Assembly: GCA_019634595.1 (NCBI GenBank)
Contig: JAHCBC010000005.1
Location: forward strand, 124,001 to 188,000
DNA: 64,000 nt
Source of the DNA: Akkermansiaceae bacterium
GTDB taxonomy: Bacteria; Verrucomicrobiota; Verrucomicrobiia; Verrucomicrobiales; Akkermansiaceae
Direction: 5' to 3'
Every line of letters begins with the position of its first letter. Position 1 is the first letter of the stretch. Position numbers and translations under genes: made by a program. Shown piece by piece: positions 1-9,543 of the stretch. The notes below the pieces were generated by a model. The model was not told where the DNA came from and did not search any database. It worked only from the letters and a program-made list of their open reading frames with translations.

Positions 1-2526
1 CGGCAGGGCACGGCCCTGGAACGCCTGGGCGAAGCCGTCCATCAGCGCGGCCTTGTCCTCTGGCGTGGGTGCAAGCGCGAGGAGGCGCGCGGCGCGGATG
101 AGATCCGTGCGGGTGCCCGCCGCGGCGAAGCGGCGCATCAACCGTGGCGTGATGTGGGTGCGGACGATGGCGCGTGACCAGAGATCCCCCCTGCGCTCGA
201 ACAGGCTGACCACTTCGGCGGCGGATGACTTGCAGTGGGACTCCAGGACGAACCACGCCATCATGGGGATGAATGCGTCCCCAGCATCGATGTCGCGTGA
301 AAGGATCTCCGCGACCAGTGGCAGCGCCTGCTCCCGCTCCAGCCGCCGCGCGGTGGAGAGGATCTGGCTGCGCACTTCCGCATCCGGCTCCGTGGCGGCC
401 AGCGCCAGGATGGTTTTGTGGACGCGTGGCGTGAGAACCTTGGCGTCTCCGAGCAGGCGGATGGTCCATGCACGCACCATCGGCGTAGGGTGCCGCAGGC
501 ACTGGAGGGCCAGTGTTTCATCCAGTGCGCCGGTCTGGTGGAGCACCCACAGGATCTCCAGTGCGGGGTGAGAATTTCCGGCAGGCGCGGAAAGCAGCGC
601 GGTGGCATCCGGGATCGTCGCCTTGCGCTCGGAAAGCAGGCGCACGGCGGTCTGGCGGTGCCAGAGGTTGGGATGGGAAAGCGTGGCGACCAGTTCCGCG
701 TCGGTTTTTTTGGAAAGGTCGGTGCCTCGCTCCAGCGGCAGATCCTTTCCGCGCAGGCGGTAGATGCGGCCGGTGAACGGATCGATCTGTCCCTGGTAGT
801 TCTGGCCGTGGGCGATGTATTCCTCACGGAAGTCCGCGATGGTGATGCTGCCGTCCGGGGATGGCGTGAGATAGACCGGCCGGAAGGTAACGTCATCGCT
901 GGTCAGCGCGGGATCGACATCCGTCGTGGAGAAGGTGCTGCCGGCGGGGATGCGGGTGGAGGCGGTCAGCTTCCGGTGGAGGGGATCCGCGCCCATCAGC
1001 AGGCCCCGCCATTTTTCCGGAATGGCGGTGCCTTCCATCATGATGATGTTGTGCGTGAAGCGGGCGATGGGATGGCTGGTGGCCATGTGCTGCAACTCGC
1101 CGAAGGAGTAGGGATTCGTCGGCGGGCCGAACTTGTCCGGGGAGGTGCCCTGTTTCAGGTAGAGGCCATCCTGGATGTGGTGCCAGCCGCGGGTGTTGCC
1201 GCCGTTGTGGCCGCTGAAAAGCCGTCCTTCCGCATCGAAGTGCAGGCCGAAGGTGTTGCCACTGCCGTCCGCGAAGATCTCGAAAGCCTTCGTCGCCGGG
1301 TGGTAGCGCCATACCGCGCAACCTTCCAGGTAGATCAACGGCTTGTTCGCTCCATCGATGCCCGGTGTCGTGTCGATGTGGCTGCTCACGGTGCTGCCCT
1401 GCGCGCCGTAGAGCCATCCGTCCGTCCCCCAGGTCAGGCCGTTGGCGGTGCTGTGCGTGTCCTCCAGACCGAAGCCGGAAAGGCGGACCTCCGGATCACG
1501 GTCCGGCACGTCATCGCCATCCGCGTCGGGATAGAAAAGCAGGTAGGGCGCGTGCATCACCCAGATGCCGCCATGACCGTGGAGGACGGAGTTCGCCATG
1601 TTCAGCCCGGTGAGGACGTTCTTGTGGCGGTCGTAGATGCCGTCTCCGTCCGTGTCCTCATGCACGCTCACGATGTCCGCGCCCGGTGTGTGGTGCGGTG
1701 GAGCGGGTGGCACGCGGTCGTATTTTCCCCGGTAGTAGGCATCACGGGAAATCATCTTCAGCCCGGCGGGGTAGGGATACTGCCGGTATTGGGAAATCCA
1801 CATCCGGCCCCGCGCGTCGAAGCTCACATGCGTGGGCTGGGCGACTTCCGGTTCATGAAGCAGGGACTCCACCACCAGGTCCGGCGCGGGTTTCAGTTTC
1901 GTGAGCGCCTCCGCCGGGGAGACTTGCATTCCCCGCACAGGCTCCGCCGGTGCCTGGAGCACCGTGCTCGCCGGACGCCAGTCCTTCGGTGTGTAGGCCG
2001 CCGCGGCAGGTGGCTGGGCCAGCGGTTGCAGGTTGTCGTCCTTAGGCTCTCCCGCCTGCACCAACCAATCGCGGTCAAGCCGCACTTCATCCAGATACCC
2101 GCCGAAGACCGGCGCGTGCGTCAGTCCCTGTTCCGCCGCCTTTCCCTCAAGCCGGATCGCCAGCGTGTTGAAGACATCATTTTTCAGGATGTCCTTCGGT
2201 ACCTTGAAACGGACCGGCGCATCCGCCGCCGCATCCTTCGCATCCACGATCATCCTGCCGTTGAGATACACCTTGAACGGCCCCGGGATATCCTGAAGGG
2301 CGAGCGTCATCGACTCCCGCCAGAGGTCTTTCGCATCGGATGACGGATCGACCAATGATTTCGCCACCTGGAGATGCGCACGGTACCACAGCGGCTGCCC
2401 TGCTCCGAAGGTCTGTCCTTTCGCGGGAACCGGTTGCAGCACCCACTCTGCGGAGGCGACCGGTGAAAGGAACAGCAATCCGGCGACGGCTGCCTTCCTG
2501 AAGGGAAATGATGGAGTGGGTTTCAT
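1..2526 (-). CDS. PVC-type membrane-bound dehydrogenase with N-terminal jelly-roll-like domain (partial, 3' end off window)
   Basis: The frame is open from an ATG at 2526 to the left edge, giving 842 residues without a stop, so the C-terminus is missing. Residues 1-26 form a signal peptide ending at ASA. Roughly residues 30-150 resemble a galactose-binding/jelly-roll domain. The middle is the beta-propeller-like domain of the PVC membrane-bound dehydrogenase family (TIGR02604 type), with a DTDGDGIYD calcium-like loop and the NSVLHGHGG stretch. The last visible part looks like HEAT repeats. Family members often end in a CxxCH cytochrome c domain, which would lie beyond the window. It is the last visible gene of a minus-strand operon behind a DUF1080 hydrolase, which suggests periplasmic sugar oxidation. 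The substrate is unknown. Long open frames on the opposite strand here are GC-rich shadows. Confidence 0.85.
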   Translation of the reverse strand, partial: MKPTPSFPFRKAAVAGLLFLSPVASAEWVLQPVPAKGQTFGAGQPLWYRAHLQVAKSLVDPSSDAKDLWRESMTLALQDIPGPFKVYLNGRMIVDAKDAAADAPVRFKVPKDILKNDVFNTLAIRLEGKAAEQGLTHAPVFGGYLDEVRLDRDWLVQAGEPKDDNLQPLAQPPAAAAYTPKDWRPASTVLQAPAEPVRGMQVSPAEALTKLKPAPDLVVESLLHEPEVAQPTHVSFDARGRMWISQYRQYPYPAGLKMISRDAYYRGKYDRVPPAPPHHTPGADIVSVHEDTDGDGIYDRHKNVLTGLNMANSVLHGHGGIWVMHAPYLLFYPDADGDDVPDRDPEVRLSGFGLEDTHSTANGLTWGTDGWLYGAQGSTVSSHIDTTPGIDGANKPLIYLEGCAVWRYHPATKAFEIFADGSGNTFGLHFDAEGRLFSGHNGGNTRGWHHIQDGLYLKQGTSPDKFGPPTNPYSFGELQHMATSHPIARFTHNIIMMEGTAIPEKWRGLLMGADPLHRKLTASTRIPAGSTFSTTDVDPALTSDDVTFRPVYLTPSPDGSITIADFREEYIAHGQNYQGQIDPFTGRIYRLRGKDLPLERGTDLSKKTDAELVATLSHPNLWHRQTAVRLLSERKATIPDATALLSAPAGNSHPALEILWVLHQTGALDETLALQCLRHPTPMVRAWTIRLLGDAKVLTPRVHKTILALAATEPDAEVRSQILSTARRLEREQALPLVAEILSRDIDAGDAFIPMMAWFVLESHCKSSAAEVVSLFERRGDLWSRAIVRTHITPRLMRRFAAAGTRTDLIRAARLLALAPTPEDKAALMDGFAQAFQGRALP

Positions 2527-2563
2527 GCGGGAGAGGATTCTGCTGTGGCTGCCGCGTCCCGCG

Positions 2564-2637
2564 GCAGGCCGTGGTGGCGGCGTCCCGCCGCCACATTTCT
2601 TAATGTCCGGCGGCGGGACGCCACCGGCACGGCCTGC
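2564..2637. repeat. REPIN-like inverted repeat (GC-rich family) between operon genes
   Basis: Two arms of about 32 bases, both beginning GCAGGCCGTG when read inward, face each other across the AT-rich spacer TTTCTTAA. Each arm contains its own hairpin, for example GGCGGCG-TCC-CGCCGCC. Two smaller hairpins flank the element. It lies between the DUF1080 stop and the start of the downstream dehydrogenase. Confidence 0.75.
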
Positions 2638-2659
2638 GCCGGGACGGCGCAGCCACGTT

Positions 2660-3469
2660 TCATTCTCCGCTGCCGATCGGCAGCAGTTCGTATTTCCGCA
2701 CCACCATTTCCGCGCCTTCCGTCTGGATGGCGATGGGGCCGGAGGAAGGTTTCGCGGCGAAGCCTTCGTTCACCATCCGTCCGTTGAAGAGTATGCGGAG
2801 TGTGCCGTTTTCGGAGATGACCTCCATCCTGTTCCACTCGCCGACAGGGGCGTCGGGATCATCCTTGCCCTTGAAATCCACCACATCCTTCCAGTCCTCG
2901 TCGCGCTTCTCCCAGTTGATCCTGCCGCCCTTCACCAGTTGGCGCGGGGAGCCTTTCTTCCAGCGCTTCTCTCCGTCACGGTCCAGTTCGAACTCCGCCT
3001 CCATCTCGCACTGGACGACGGTGCCGTCCGGCAGCTTCGGACTGAGGACGAGGAAATCGCCCATGCCGCCCTCGATGATCTGCGCCTCGATGCTGGCGGT
3101 CCACGTGCCGCCGAGCGCACCCGCCGGTCCGTGGCAGTGGACGAGGATGCCGCTGTCCCGCGCCTTCTCCGCGCGCTTGCCCCAGGTCCTGCCGGTCCAC
3201 TTGAACTCCGTCACCAGACGGTAGTTTTCATAGGCAGCCTTCGTGATCATGTAGCCGTACGCCTGGCCGGTGATGGTGAGCTGCCCGTCCTTCAGGACGA
3301 AGATCTCCTCCGGCTTTCCGGTGATCTCCAGCTTGTCATTGAGGTGGTAGTCCACCTCGCCCTTTTTCATCAGTTCGAGGATGTCGATCCTTTCAGTGAC
3401 CTTGACCGGCTCTGCGGCGGAGAGCGTGGAGGCGGTGGTGAGGAATGCGGAGAGCAGGAGATATTTCAT
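2660..3469 (-). CDS. DUF1080 / 3-keto-disaccharide hydrolase family secreted protein
   Basis: This 269-residue protein has a signal peptide (about residues 1-18, cut after LSAA). The rest matches the concanavalin-like fold of DUF1080, now called the 3-keto-disaccharide hydrolase family. Typical landmarks are YRLVTEFKW, the DSGILVHCHGP stretch and IEAQIIEGG. Related enzymes cleave glycosides whose sugar has first been oxidised at C3. It sits between two PVC-type dehydrogenases in the same orientation, which fits an oxidise-then-hydrolyse route outside the cytoplasm; that coupling is inferred. The preceding gene ends at 3614, leaving a 144-base gap that contains an inverted repeat. Confidence 0.85.
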   Translation of the reverse strand: MKYLLLSAFLTTASTLSAAEPVKVTERIDILELMKKGEVDYHLNDKLEITGKPEEIFVLKDGQLTITGQAYGYMITKAAYENYRLVTEFKWTGRTWGKRAEKARDSGILVHCHGPAGALGGTWTASIEAQIIEGGMGDFLVLSPKLPDGTVVQCEMEAEFELDRDGEKRWKKGSPRQLVKGGRINWEKRDEDWKDVVDFKGKDDPDAPVGEWNRMEVISENGTLRILFNGRMVNEGFAAKPSSGPIAIQTEGAEMVVRKYELLPIGSGE

Positions 3470-3516
3470 GGGTTGTGGGAGTGGTTGTGGGCTTTTTGCT
3501 TCTGGAGAGATTTTTT

Positions 3517-3604
3517 AACCGCAGATGAACGCGGATGGACGCAGATGAAGAAATCCAATCAGCATTCTTCTCTTATCCATGTTCATCTGCGTTCATCTGC
3601 GGTT
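3517..3604. repeat. Inverted repeat built from GCAGATGAACGC-type units
   Basis: The left arm reads AACCGCAGATGAACGCGGAT and continues with a second related unit. The right arm is the reverse complement, ending in CATCTGCGGTT. Each arm holds two or more copies of a roughly 10-base GCAGATGAAC unit, so it could fold into a long hairpin. Similar GATGAACGCAGAT repeats are scattered in many environmental bacterial genomes. Here it sits directly downstream of the dehydrogenase that ends at 3614. Confidence 0.75.
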
Positions 3605-3613
3605 GATTCATAT

Positions 3614-6574
3614 TCATTTGTCCGGAGCCTCCCCCCGCAGGAAGGCGAGGAGGTCCGCCATCTGGCTGACGGTGATACCGCCTTCCAGCCCGACGGGCAT
3701 GAGGCTGGCATCATGGGATTCCATGGAGGAAATGTCGGCGCGGGAGATGGTTTCGGAAACACCGCCTGGCATCTTCAGCACCACGGCGGCGGGGGTGTCG
3801 GAGTCGATGATGCCGGAAAGCATGCGACCGTCCTTCATCTTCACCAGATAGGCGCTCCAGCGGGCCTCGATCATCCGGTTGGGATCGAGGATGTCATTGA
3901 TGAGCGCGCGCTTGTCCTTCGCCCGTACGTCGGAGATGTCCGGTCCCACGGAACTACCATGACCCTGGTAGGTGTGGCAGGCGGAGCAGAGCTGGGTGAA
4001 GAGTTCCTTGCCCTTCACGGAGTCACCCTTGGCATCGGCGGCGGGGAGATAGGCGGTGATGACCGCCGCACGGTCGTCAGCCGGACGTTCGAACAGCTTT
4101 TCCGCCAGACCCTTGATGGTGGCGTCTTTGCTCTGGAGGAAGCGCCAGCGGGACTCCGCATCGACGAGGGATTTCGGCACCTCGCCGCGGTCCATGCGCT
4201 GGAGCATGTCCGGCAGCGTGCCGGGGTCATTGCCCAGCATGGCGATGATTTCCTGCCGCAGCGCGGGATTCGCCGTTGGCAGGATCTCGTAGAGCAGCGG
4301 CGCGGTCTTCTTCGCTCCATGCTTCCTGACGATGGCAAATGCGGCGCGGGAAATGGCGGCGGGCTGGCGGCCGGAAACAAGCTCCTTCAGCACGGGCGCG
4401 GCGGCCTCATACGGTTGCTGGGAAAGCAGCGGCATGCTGGCGATGCGCAGCTCGTCCGGCAGGGAGGCATCCGCGATGATCTTGCCGGCCTTTTCCAGCA
4501 GGCCCGGGATCTCCGCGCGCGGATCACCCTCGCCGGGAGCAGGCACGGACGCGAACTCCGCCAGCGACTTCACGCCTGCCTTCGGCAGTCCTTGTGCGAG
4601 CCCCTCGAGCATCGCCGCCTTCCACCACCGCAGTTCGCCGGGCGCGGTGCCCAGCGGGGAAAGCAGAGCCGCCAGATCCTCCTTGTCCTTTGACGCGGCG
4701 GTCATCGCCGACAGGTCACGGATGAAGGCGGAGCGGGTGTCCGCCGCCTTGTCCGCGAACGGTCCTGCCAGCAGTTCCCCGGTGAAGCGTCCGGTGTGAC
4801 CGGTCAGGTGGACCATGACCGCCTGCTGGAACCATGGGTCGTCCAGATCCGCCGTGGCCGCCAGCAGCGCCTTGATGGTGGCGGGCATCTCCTCTGCCGT
4901 GGAGCGAGTGGTCAGCAGCGTGAGCATGCGCGCCCGGGTGCCACCGGAAACCGCAGCGCGGGAAACGATCTCCCGCATATCCTTCCCGAAGTATGCCGGA
5001 TGGCGGTGGGCAATGAGGACGATGTTTTCCGCAAGCTCCGGCGGTGCGCTTTCTGTCAGGGCAAGCAAAGGCGCTGCCTCAACCCCCGCGCGTCCGGAGA
5101 GCGTGGCATGGAGCCAGAGTGTGTGGAGTTTCCCCGGTGCGGTCGTCGGCTTGCTTTCCGCGAGGGCGTCCAGAGTGGCGCGGATTGTCTCCGGCGTGGT
5201 CGCCCGTTCGCGGAGCAGGCGTTGCGCGGTCTCACGCTGCCATGCGTTCGGATGGGAAAGCCACGTGATCAGTCCGGCGGTGTCCTTCGCCGCGGCGGTG
5301 GGTTTCTCCGCAGCGAAGCCTTTAGGCATGATCTTCCAGATGCGGCCCTCGTTCTCGCCCGTCCGCATGTCGTGGGACTTCACGAAGTCATCCGGGAAGA
5401 ATCGCGCGTGGTCGATGAAGCGGCGGTAGATGTCACAGACATACAGCGCGCCGTCTGGGCCGGTGGTGATGTTCACCGGGCGGCACCATTCGTCGCTGCT
5501 GCGGAAGAACTCCGTCTGATTCCCGGTGCGGGAGGTGGTGAGGCTGCCGCCGTGGGCCTCCGGCTTGCGGAAGCGGGTGATGAGCTGGCCGGTGGGGTCA
5601 CAGACAAAGACCTCTCCCGCCAGCTCCGGCATCAGGTGGCCGCGATACACGCCCAGCCCGCAGGCGGAGGTGTTCGTGCCGGAGTGTGCGTCGGACGTGG
5701 TATGGGTGATCTGCAGCGGAAAGACGCGCGAGGCAGGGCCGTGCGGCGCGATGTTCTCCCACGGTGGACGTGCGGGTGCAGTGGTCTCCGCCAGCGTTTC
5801 CGGTGGCACCACCGCGAACATGACCGGGCTGCGGTTCGATGAACAATAGTGCCGCCCCCAGTCGTCGAAGCCGCCGCCATACTGGCCGAAGCCCGCCGCC
5901 GCGTGCAGGGCACCCGTTTCCGGATTCCAGCGTAGGTTGGTCCGGGCGATGTCCGTCTTCGCACCCTCGCTGCCGTCTCCGGCCACGGGGTAGATCTGTT
6001 TGCTGTCGAGGCCGTTGTTGAAATACACCTCTCCATCCGGACCCCAGCGCGGCGAGGCCACCTGTAGCTGGGAGAACGACGGATTGAACCCGGCGATGAG
6101 CGGCCTGCGCACATCCGCCACACCATCGCCATCCGTGTCCTTCAGGAACAGCACCTGCGTGCGGGTGGTGGCGATGAGGCCGCCCTCATGCGGCAGCAGT
6201 CCCTGCACGTGGTCCAGCTTGTCGGCAAAGGTGACGGCCCGGTCGAACGCTCCGTCGCCATCCGTGTCGATGAGCCGCTGGACACGGGACAACGGCGCGC
6301 CGTCCGGGCCGCCGAGAGGGTAGTCGATCATGTCCGCCACGTAGCACGCGCCGTCCGCGTCCCAGCACATCTCGACCGGATCACGGACCAGCGGCTCCGC
6401 GGCGGCCAGGCGCACGTCGTAGGCACCGTCGATCCGGATGGAGGCGAGGGTTTTTTCCGGCGTCCATGCCGTTTCCCGAGGCTGCGCCGACAGCACACCG
6501 ATGAATGGCGAGCACGGGAGCGCGGAGATGAGCAGGTGCCAGGGGTGGAAAGATCGCATGCGGGAAAGGGTCAT
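3614..6574 (-). CDS. PVC-type heme-binding dehydrogenase with HEAT repeats and C-terminal cytochrome c
   Basis: This 986-residue exported protein has a hydrophobic signal near residues 6-30. A TIGR02604-type beta-propeller dehydrogenase domain covers roughly residues 40-400 (VEMCWDADGACYVADMIDYP, NNGLDSKQIYP). Alpha-helical HEAT-like repeats follow to about residue 830. The C-terminus is a cytochrome c domain with heme-attachment motif CSACH, followed by GPDISDVR. It probably oxidises a sugar or polyol in the periplasm and passes electrons through heme c. The start at 6574 overlaps the upstream stop as ATGA, suggesting translational coupling. A second ATG 15 bases downstream (MRSFHPW) is an alternative start. 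The substrate is not known. Confidence 0.88.
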   Translation of the reverse strand: MTLSRMRSFHPWHLLISALPCSPFIGVLSAQPRETAWTPEKTLASIRIDGAYDVRLAAAEPLVRDPVEMCWDADGACYVADMIDYPLGGPDGAPLSRVQRLIDTDGDGAFDRAVTFADKLDHVQGLLPHEGGLIATTRTQVLFLKDTDGDGVADVRRPLIAGFNPSFSQLQVASPRWGPDGEVYFNNGLDSKQIYPVAGDGSEGAKTDIARTNLRWNPETGALHAAAGFGQYGGGFDDWGRHYCSSNRSPVMFAVVPPETLAETTAPARPPWENIAPHGPASRVFPLQITHTTSDAHSGTNTSACGLGVYRGHLMPELAGEVFVCDPTGQLITRFRKPEAHGGSLTTSRTGNQTEFFRSSDEWCRPVNITTGPDGALYVCDIYRRFIDHARFFPDDFVKSHDMRTGENEGRIWKIMPKGFAAEKPTAAAKDTAGLITWLSHPNAWQRETAQRLLRERATTPETIRATLDALAESKPTTAPGKLHTLWLHATLSGRAGVEAAPLLALTESAPPELAENIVLIAHRHPAYFGKDMREIVSRAAVSGGTRARMLTLLTTRSTAEEMPATIKALLAATADLDDPWFQQAVMVHLTGHTGRFTGELLAGPFADKAADTRSAFIRDLSAMTAASKDKEDLAALLSPLGTAPGELRWWKAAMLEGLAQGLPKAGVKSLAEFASVPAPGEGDPRAEIPGLLEKAGKIIADASLPDELRIASMPLLSQQPYEAAAPVLKELVSGRQPAAISRAAFAIVRKHGAKKTAPLLYEILPTANPALRQEIIAMLGNDPGTLPDMLQRMDRGEVPKSLVDAESRWRFLQSKDATIKGLAEKLFERPADDRAAVITAYLPAADAKGDSVKGKELFTQLCSACHTYQGHGSSVGPDISDVRAKDKRALINDILDPNRMIEARWSAYLVKMKDGRMLSGIIDSDTPAAVVLKMPGGVSETISRADISSMESHDASLMPVGLEGGITVSQMADLLAFLRGEAPDK

Positions 6575-8124
6575 TTGGTTTCAGGCCCGACGTTGCCGTA
6601 TTCCCACGCTTTCGAGAACGGGGCGGGCGCGGGGAATGCCGGTATGGGGCCGGGCGTCATTTCGCGGGTCAGGGAGATGCCGGCGTCCGCCATCTTTGTC
6701 CCGGCGGTCACCTCTAGGTTGCTGTAGGAGGTGAGGCGCGTTTCATAGCCGCCGCCGTCCGGGCGGAAGGCTTCCTCCGTCGGCACGTAGCCGGTGCAGC
6801 CGTTCGCCAGCTCGACCGACCAGGTGAAAGGAAAGGCGCTCTCCTTCTTGATGCGCAGGCCGTTCTCCACGAAATACTCCGCCGGGTTGCTCACGAATAC
6901 GGCCGGTCCCACCTGCAGCGCCTGCACCTCCACCTCCACCGTCGGGGAGTGTTTCACCGCGGCATCCAGCATCACGGTTTCCTTTGCGAAGGTCCGCTGC
7001 GCCGCGCTGGCTTCCTTTTCCTGTTTCAGGATGGCCATCGCTTCCGCCACTTTCTCAGGTGCCGGGATGCGGCGGCCGGACTGCCAGACCTTTTGCTTCG
7101 CATCCAGCGGGACGTCCGTCCCCTTTGCCATGGACAGCACCACCTTCAGGGCCTCCGCGCCCACGCGCCCACCGACAAAGCGGGACATCTCCTCGCCCCT
7201 CCGCTGCTGGGTGGGGGAGAGGTTGTCCACCTGCGTGATGTCGCCGCTCGCACCCTGGAGGAAGACCACCGGCGTCTTTGACGCGAGGCCGCCCTGAAGC
7301 ACCTGCTCCAGATACTGCACCCAGTTCGCGGAGATGCCGCCGGGGTTCGTCGTGCAGTGGCAGGTGTAGTTCACCATCACGCCCAGCAGCTTGTCCTCCA
7401 TGTCCCACGCGGCGACCACTCCCACCTCGGGATCGATCGGTCCGGCATAGTCGATGATGTCGGGATTCCCGATGCCCGGGTGGCTCCAGCTCTGGCCGTT
7501 CTTCATGCGCAGCCGTCGGTTGAAGGCGACCTTGTCCTCATGGCCCCTGCCGAAGCCCATCTTCGCCGGGACCTTGTCCTTGTCCGCCGCGACCACCGCC
7601 GCGACGATGGCTTCTTCCACGGTCTTCAGATACGCGGGATCCGCCGCGGAGGATTGGTTGTAGGCCAGATCCTTCACGAAATCATCCGCATGGTCGTATT
7701 CACCGGGTTGCACCATGCCGGTCGGCCCGGAGGAATGGGAGTGCGACGCGCCGATCATCACGTTCCAGCCGGGGATGCCGCAGGCTTTCTCGATGCCCTC
7801 GCGGCAGCGCTGCACCAGGTCGCGCGACACCATCAGCGCGTCCACGCCCACGAACGCGACGCGCTTCACGCCGTCATCGAAGACGGAAACGCGGACCTTG
7901 CACGGATCGTGGAGTTCCTTGTGGAAGGACTTCCCATACCCGCCCGGCTGCTCCATGCCCAGCGCGGGGGTGATGTCCCGCTCCGCGAAGCCCGCCCGCA
8001 CCGGCTGCTTCGCGGGAGCCGGTGCGTCCTGCGCGGGCAGCATCACCGAAAAGGCGGCCACCGCCAGCATGGCAGGTCCACCGAGTGCGAGTATCCTGAA
8101 ACGGGATCCGGATGGGTTTTTCAT
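6571..8124 (-). CDS. Neutral/alkaline ceramidase-like secreted hydrolase
   Basis: This 517-residue protein has an N-terminal signal peptide (about 1-31, ending MLPAQ). The neutral/alkaline non-lysosomal ceramidase N-terminal fold is marked by RAGFAERDITP near the start, the ASHSHSSGPTG metal-binding-type stretch and NYTCHCTTN. In Verrucomicrobiota and Planctomycetes, this family is widespread in secreted glycan and lipid degradation loci and is not proof of ceramide as substrate. It is the first gene of a minus-strand operon and shares an ATGA overlap with the next gene. The 155 bases upstream are shared with a divergent PEP-CTERM gene and would contain both promoters. Confidence 0.85.
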   Translation of the reverse strand: MKNPSGSRFRILALGGPAMLAVAAFSVMLPAQDAPAPAKQPVRAGFAERDITPALGMEQPGGYGKSFHKELHDPCKVRVSVFDDGVKRVAFVGVDALMVSRDLVQRCREGIEKACGIPGWNVMIGASHSHSSGPTGMVQPGEYDHADDFVKDLAYNQSSAADPAYLKTVEEAIVAAVVAADKDKVPAKMGFGRGHEDKVAFNRRLRMKNGQSWSHPGIGNPDIIDYAGPIDPEVGVVAAWDMEDKLLGVMVNYTCHCTTNPGGISANWVQYLEQVLQGGLASKTPVVFLQGASGDITQVDNLSPTQQRRGEEMSRFVGGRVGAEALKVVLSMAKGTDVPLDAKQKVWQSGRRIPAPEKVAEAMAILKQEKEASAAQRTFAKETVMLDAAVKHSPTVEVEVQALQVGPAVFVSNPAEYFVENGLRIKKESAFPFTWSVELANGCTGYVPTEEAFRPDGGGYETRLTSYSNLEVTAGTKMADAGISLTREMTPGPIPAFPAPAPFSKAWEYGNVGPETK

Positions 8125-8279
8125 CGTATCAGGGATACGGGACCGCCCCTTCCGCGCTTGTGTTCTTTTCGTTCAATTTCCGCCGTTTTCCATGGGCGGC
8201 GGGAAGAGGCATTTCTTGTTACGATTCTGTTGGCCTGCATCTCTTGGATGCGGCGGGGAGTGTGCCTTTCATCCGCGCC

Positions 8280-9530
8280 ATGCGCCACCGTTCCCTTCTG
8301 CTTCCTTTCTCCGCGGGCCTTGGCTTCGTGCTAGTCCTTTCCTCCGCCCATGGAGCGATCATTGCGGGAAACCTCACCATCACCCAGAATGACATCGGCA
8401 ACAGCGCCGCCGGTGTTGCCGGTTCCTTCAGCTACGCGCAGGGGGGCATCTCCTACGCCAGCGGAAACCGTGGTGACTTCGCCATCCGCTTCGGCGGTGC
8501 AAGCGCCGCGGCGGAACTCTCCGGAGGGATCATGATCGTTTCCATCGCGGAGAACGGCCGCAGCAACGAAGGTCCCATGATTCCGGGTGCCACGCCAGAG
8601 CAGGATATCCCCGCCATCGGCCCTGGTCCCGGCTACGCCACCGCATCCATCCAGCCCAGTGGCGGTGGTTATGCCTCCGCCACCTTCATCGGACCCACCG
8701 CCATCAGCAGCGGCGCGAAGGCCGGGGACGAGTGGAATGTCAACCAATCCATCGGCTACTTCAAATACACCGAATTCATCGGTGGTTGGCTCAACAATGC
8801 GGCCAACAATGATCCCATCACCAACTTCCGCAGCTCTTACCCGGGACTCACCGTGGGCAGCGGCGCGACCAATACCGGCGGCTGGACCGTCTATGACAGC
8901 ACCGCCAGCGCTGGCGTCTATAACGTGAACCTCACCGGCTTCACCGCCCCGGGCAGCGGGCTGGCCGCCACCAGCCAGAACGGCATCATGCTCGTCGTCG
9001 GTGGAAAGAATGAGGCGAACCACGCCTCCAGCCGTGCCAATGAGGACGGCACCTTCGACATCATCGTCCGCAGCAGTGACTCTGGAAATACGGAGAATGA
9101 TCCCGCCGCATTCGTCTATATCCCCACCGGCCAGGAAGGCGTGGTCGCCATGGGCCGTGTCGATGGTGCGGCGAATGTCACCGCAGGTTCAGGCATCGGC
9201 ACCGTCACCAAGGGTACCACCGGCAAGTGGCTGATCTCCACCACCGGCTATGATCCGTCCAACAGCGTTCTCCTCATCAGCCCGGAAGGGAATATAGGCA
9301 CCAACAACGGCGACAACATCTACAGCTATGCCTACGATGCGGAAAACCAGCGCTGGGTCGTCGAGGGGCGCGATCTCCAGACCCTCACCGCGGACCCCAC
9401 GCTCCAGAACATCGGCACGGAGCCGGCGTTCAGTTTCGCCCTCATTTCCAATCACGTTCCGGAACCGTCCACCGTGCTGCTCGGCGCGCTGGCAGGCATG
9501 GGATTGGTGGCACGCCGCCGCAGGAAATGA
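8280..9530 (+). CDS. PEP-CTERM sorting domain protein, function unknown
   Basis: This 416-residue secreted protein is low in cysteine and rich in Gly, Ser, Thr and Asn. The start at 8280 gives a proper signal peptide (MRHRSLLLPF to SSAHG); the open frame continues upstream but without signal character. The C-terminus has the PEP-CTERM tripartite signal: VPEPST, a hydrophobic helix and an RRRR cluster. Such proteins are processed by an exosortase and placed at the cell surface; no exosortase lies in the window. The body resembles beta-rich surface proteins and has no recognisable enzymatic motif. It is divergent from the ceramidase operon and convergent with the L,D-transpeptidase gene, 13 bases away. 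Confidence 0.8.
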   Translation: MRHRSLLLPFSAGLGFVLVLSSAHGAIIAGNLTITQNDIGNSAAGVAGSFSYAQGGISYASGNRGDFAIRFGGASAAAELSGGIMIVSIAENGRSNEGPMIPGATPEQDIPAIGPGPGYATASIQPSGGGYASATFIGPTAISSGAKAGDEWNVNQSIGYFKYTEFIGGWLNNAANNDPITNFRSSYPGLTVGSGATNTGGWTVYDSTASAGVYNVNLTGFTAPGSGLAATSQNGIMLVVGGKNEANHASSRANEDGTFDIIVRSSDSGNTENDPAAFVYIPTGQEGVVAMGRVDGAANVTAGSGIGTVTKGTTGKWLISTTGYDPSNSVLLISPEGNIGTNNGDNIYSYAYDAENQRWVVEGRDLQTLTADPTLQNIGTEPAFSFALISNHVPEPSTVLLGALAGMGLVARRRRK

Positions 9531-9543
9531 TTGGCAGGTGCCT

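Noticed and set aside
418..4693. Long plus-strand open frames (641 and 725 codons) over the dehydrogenase operon
   Set aside because: They run antisense to proteins with clear motifs and signal peptides, are rich in Arg, Gly, His and Val, and have no family pattern; they are GC-driven shadows.
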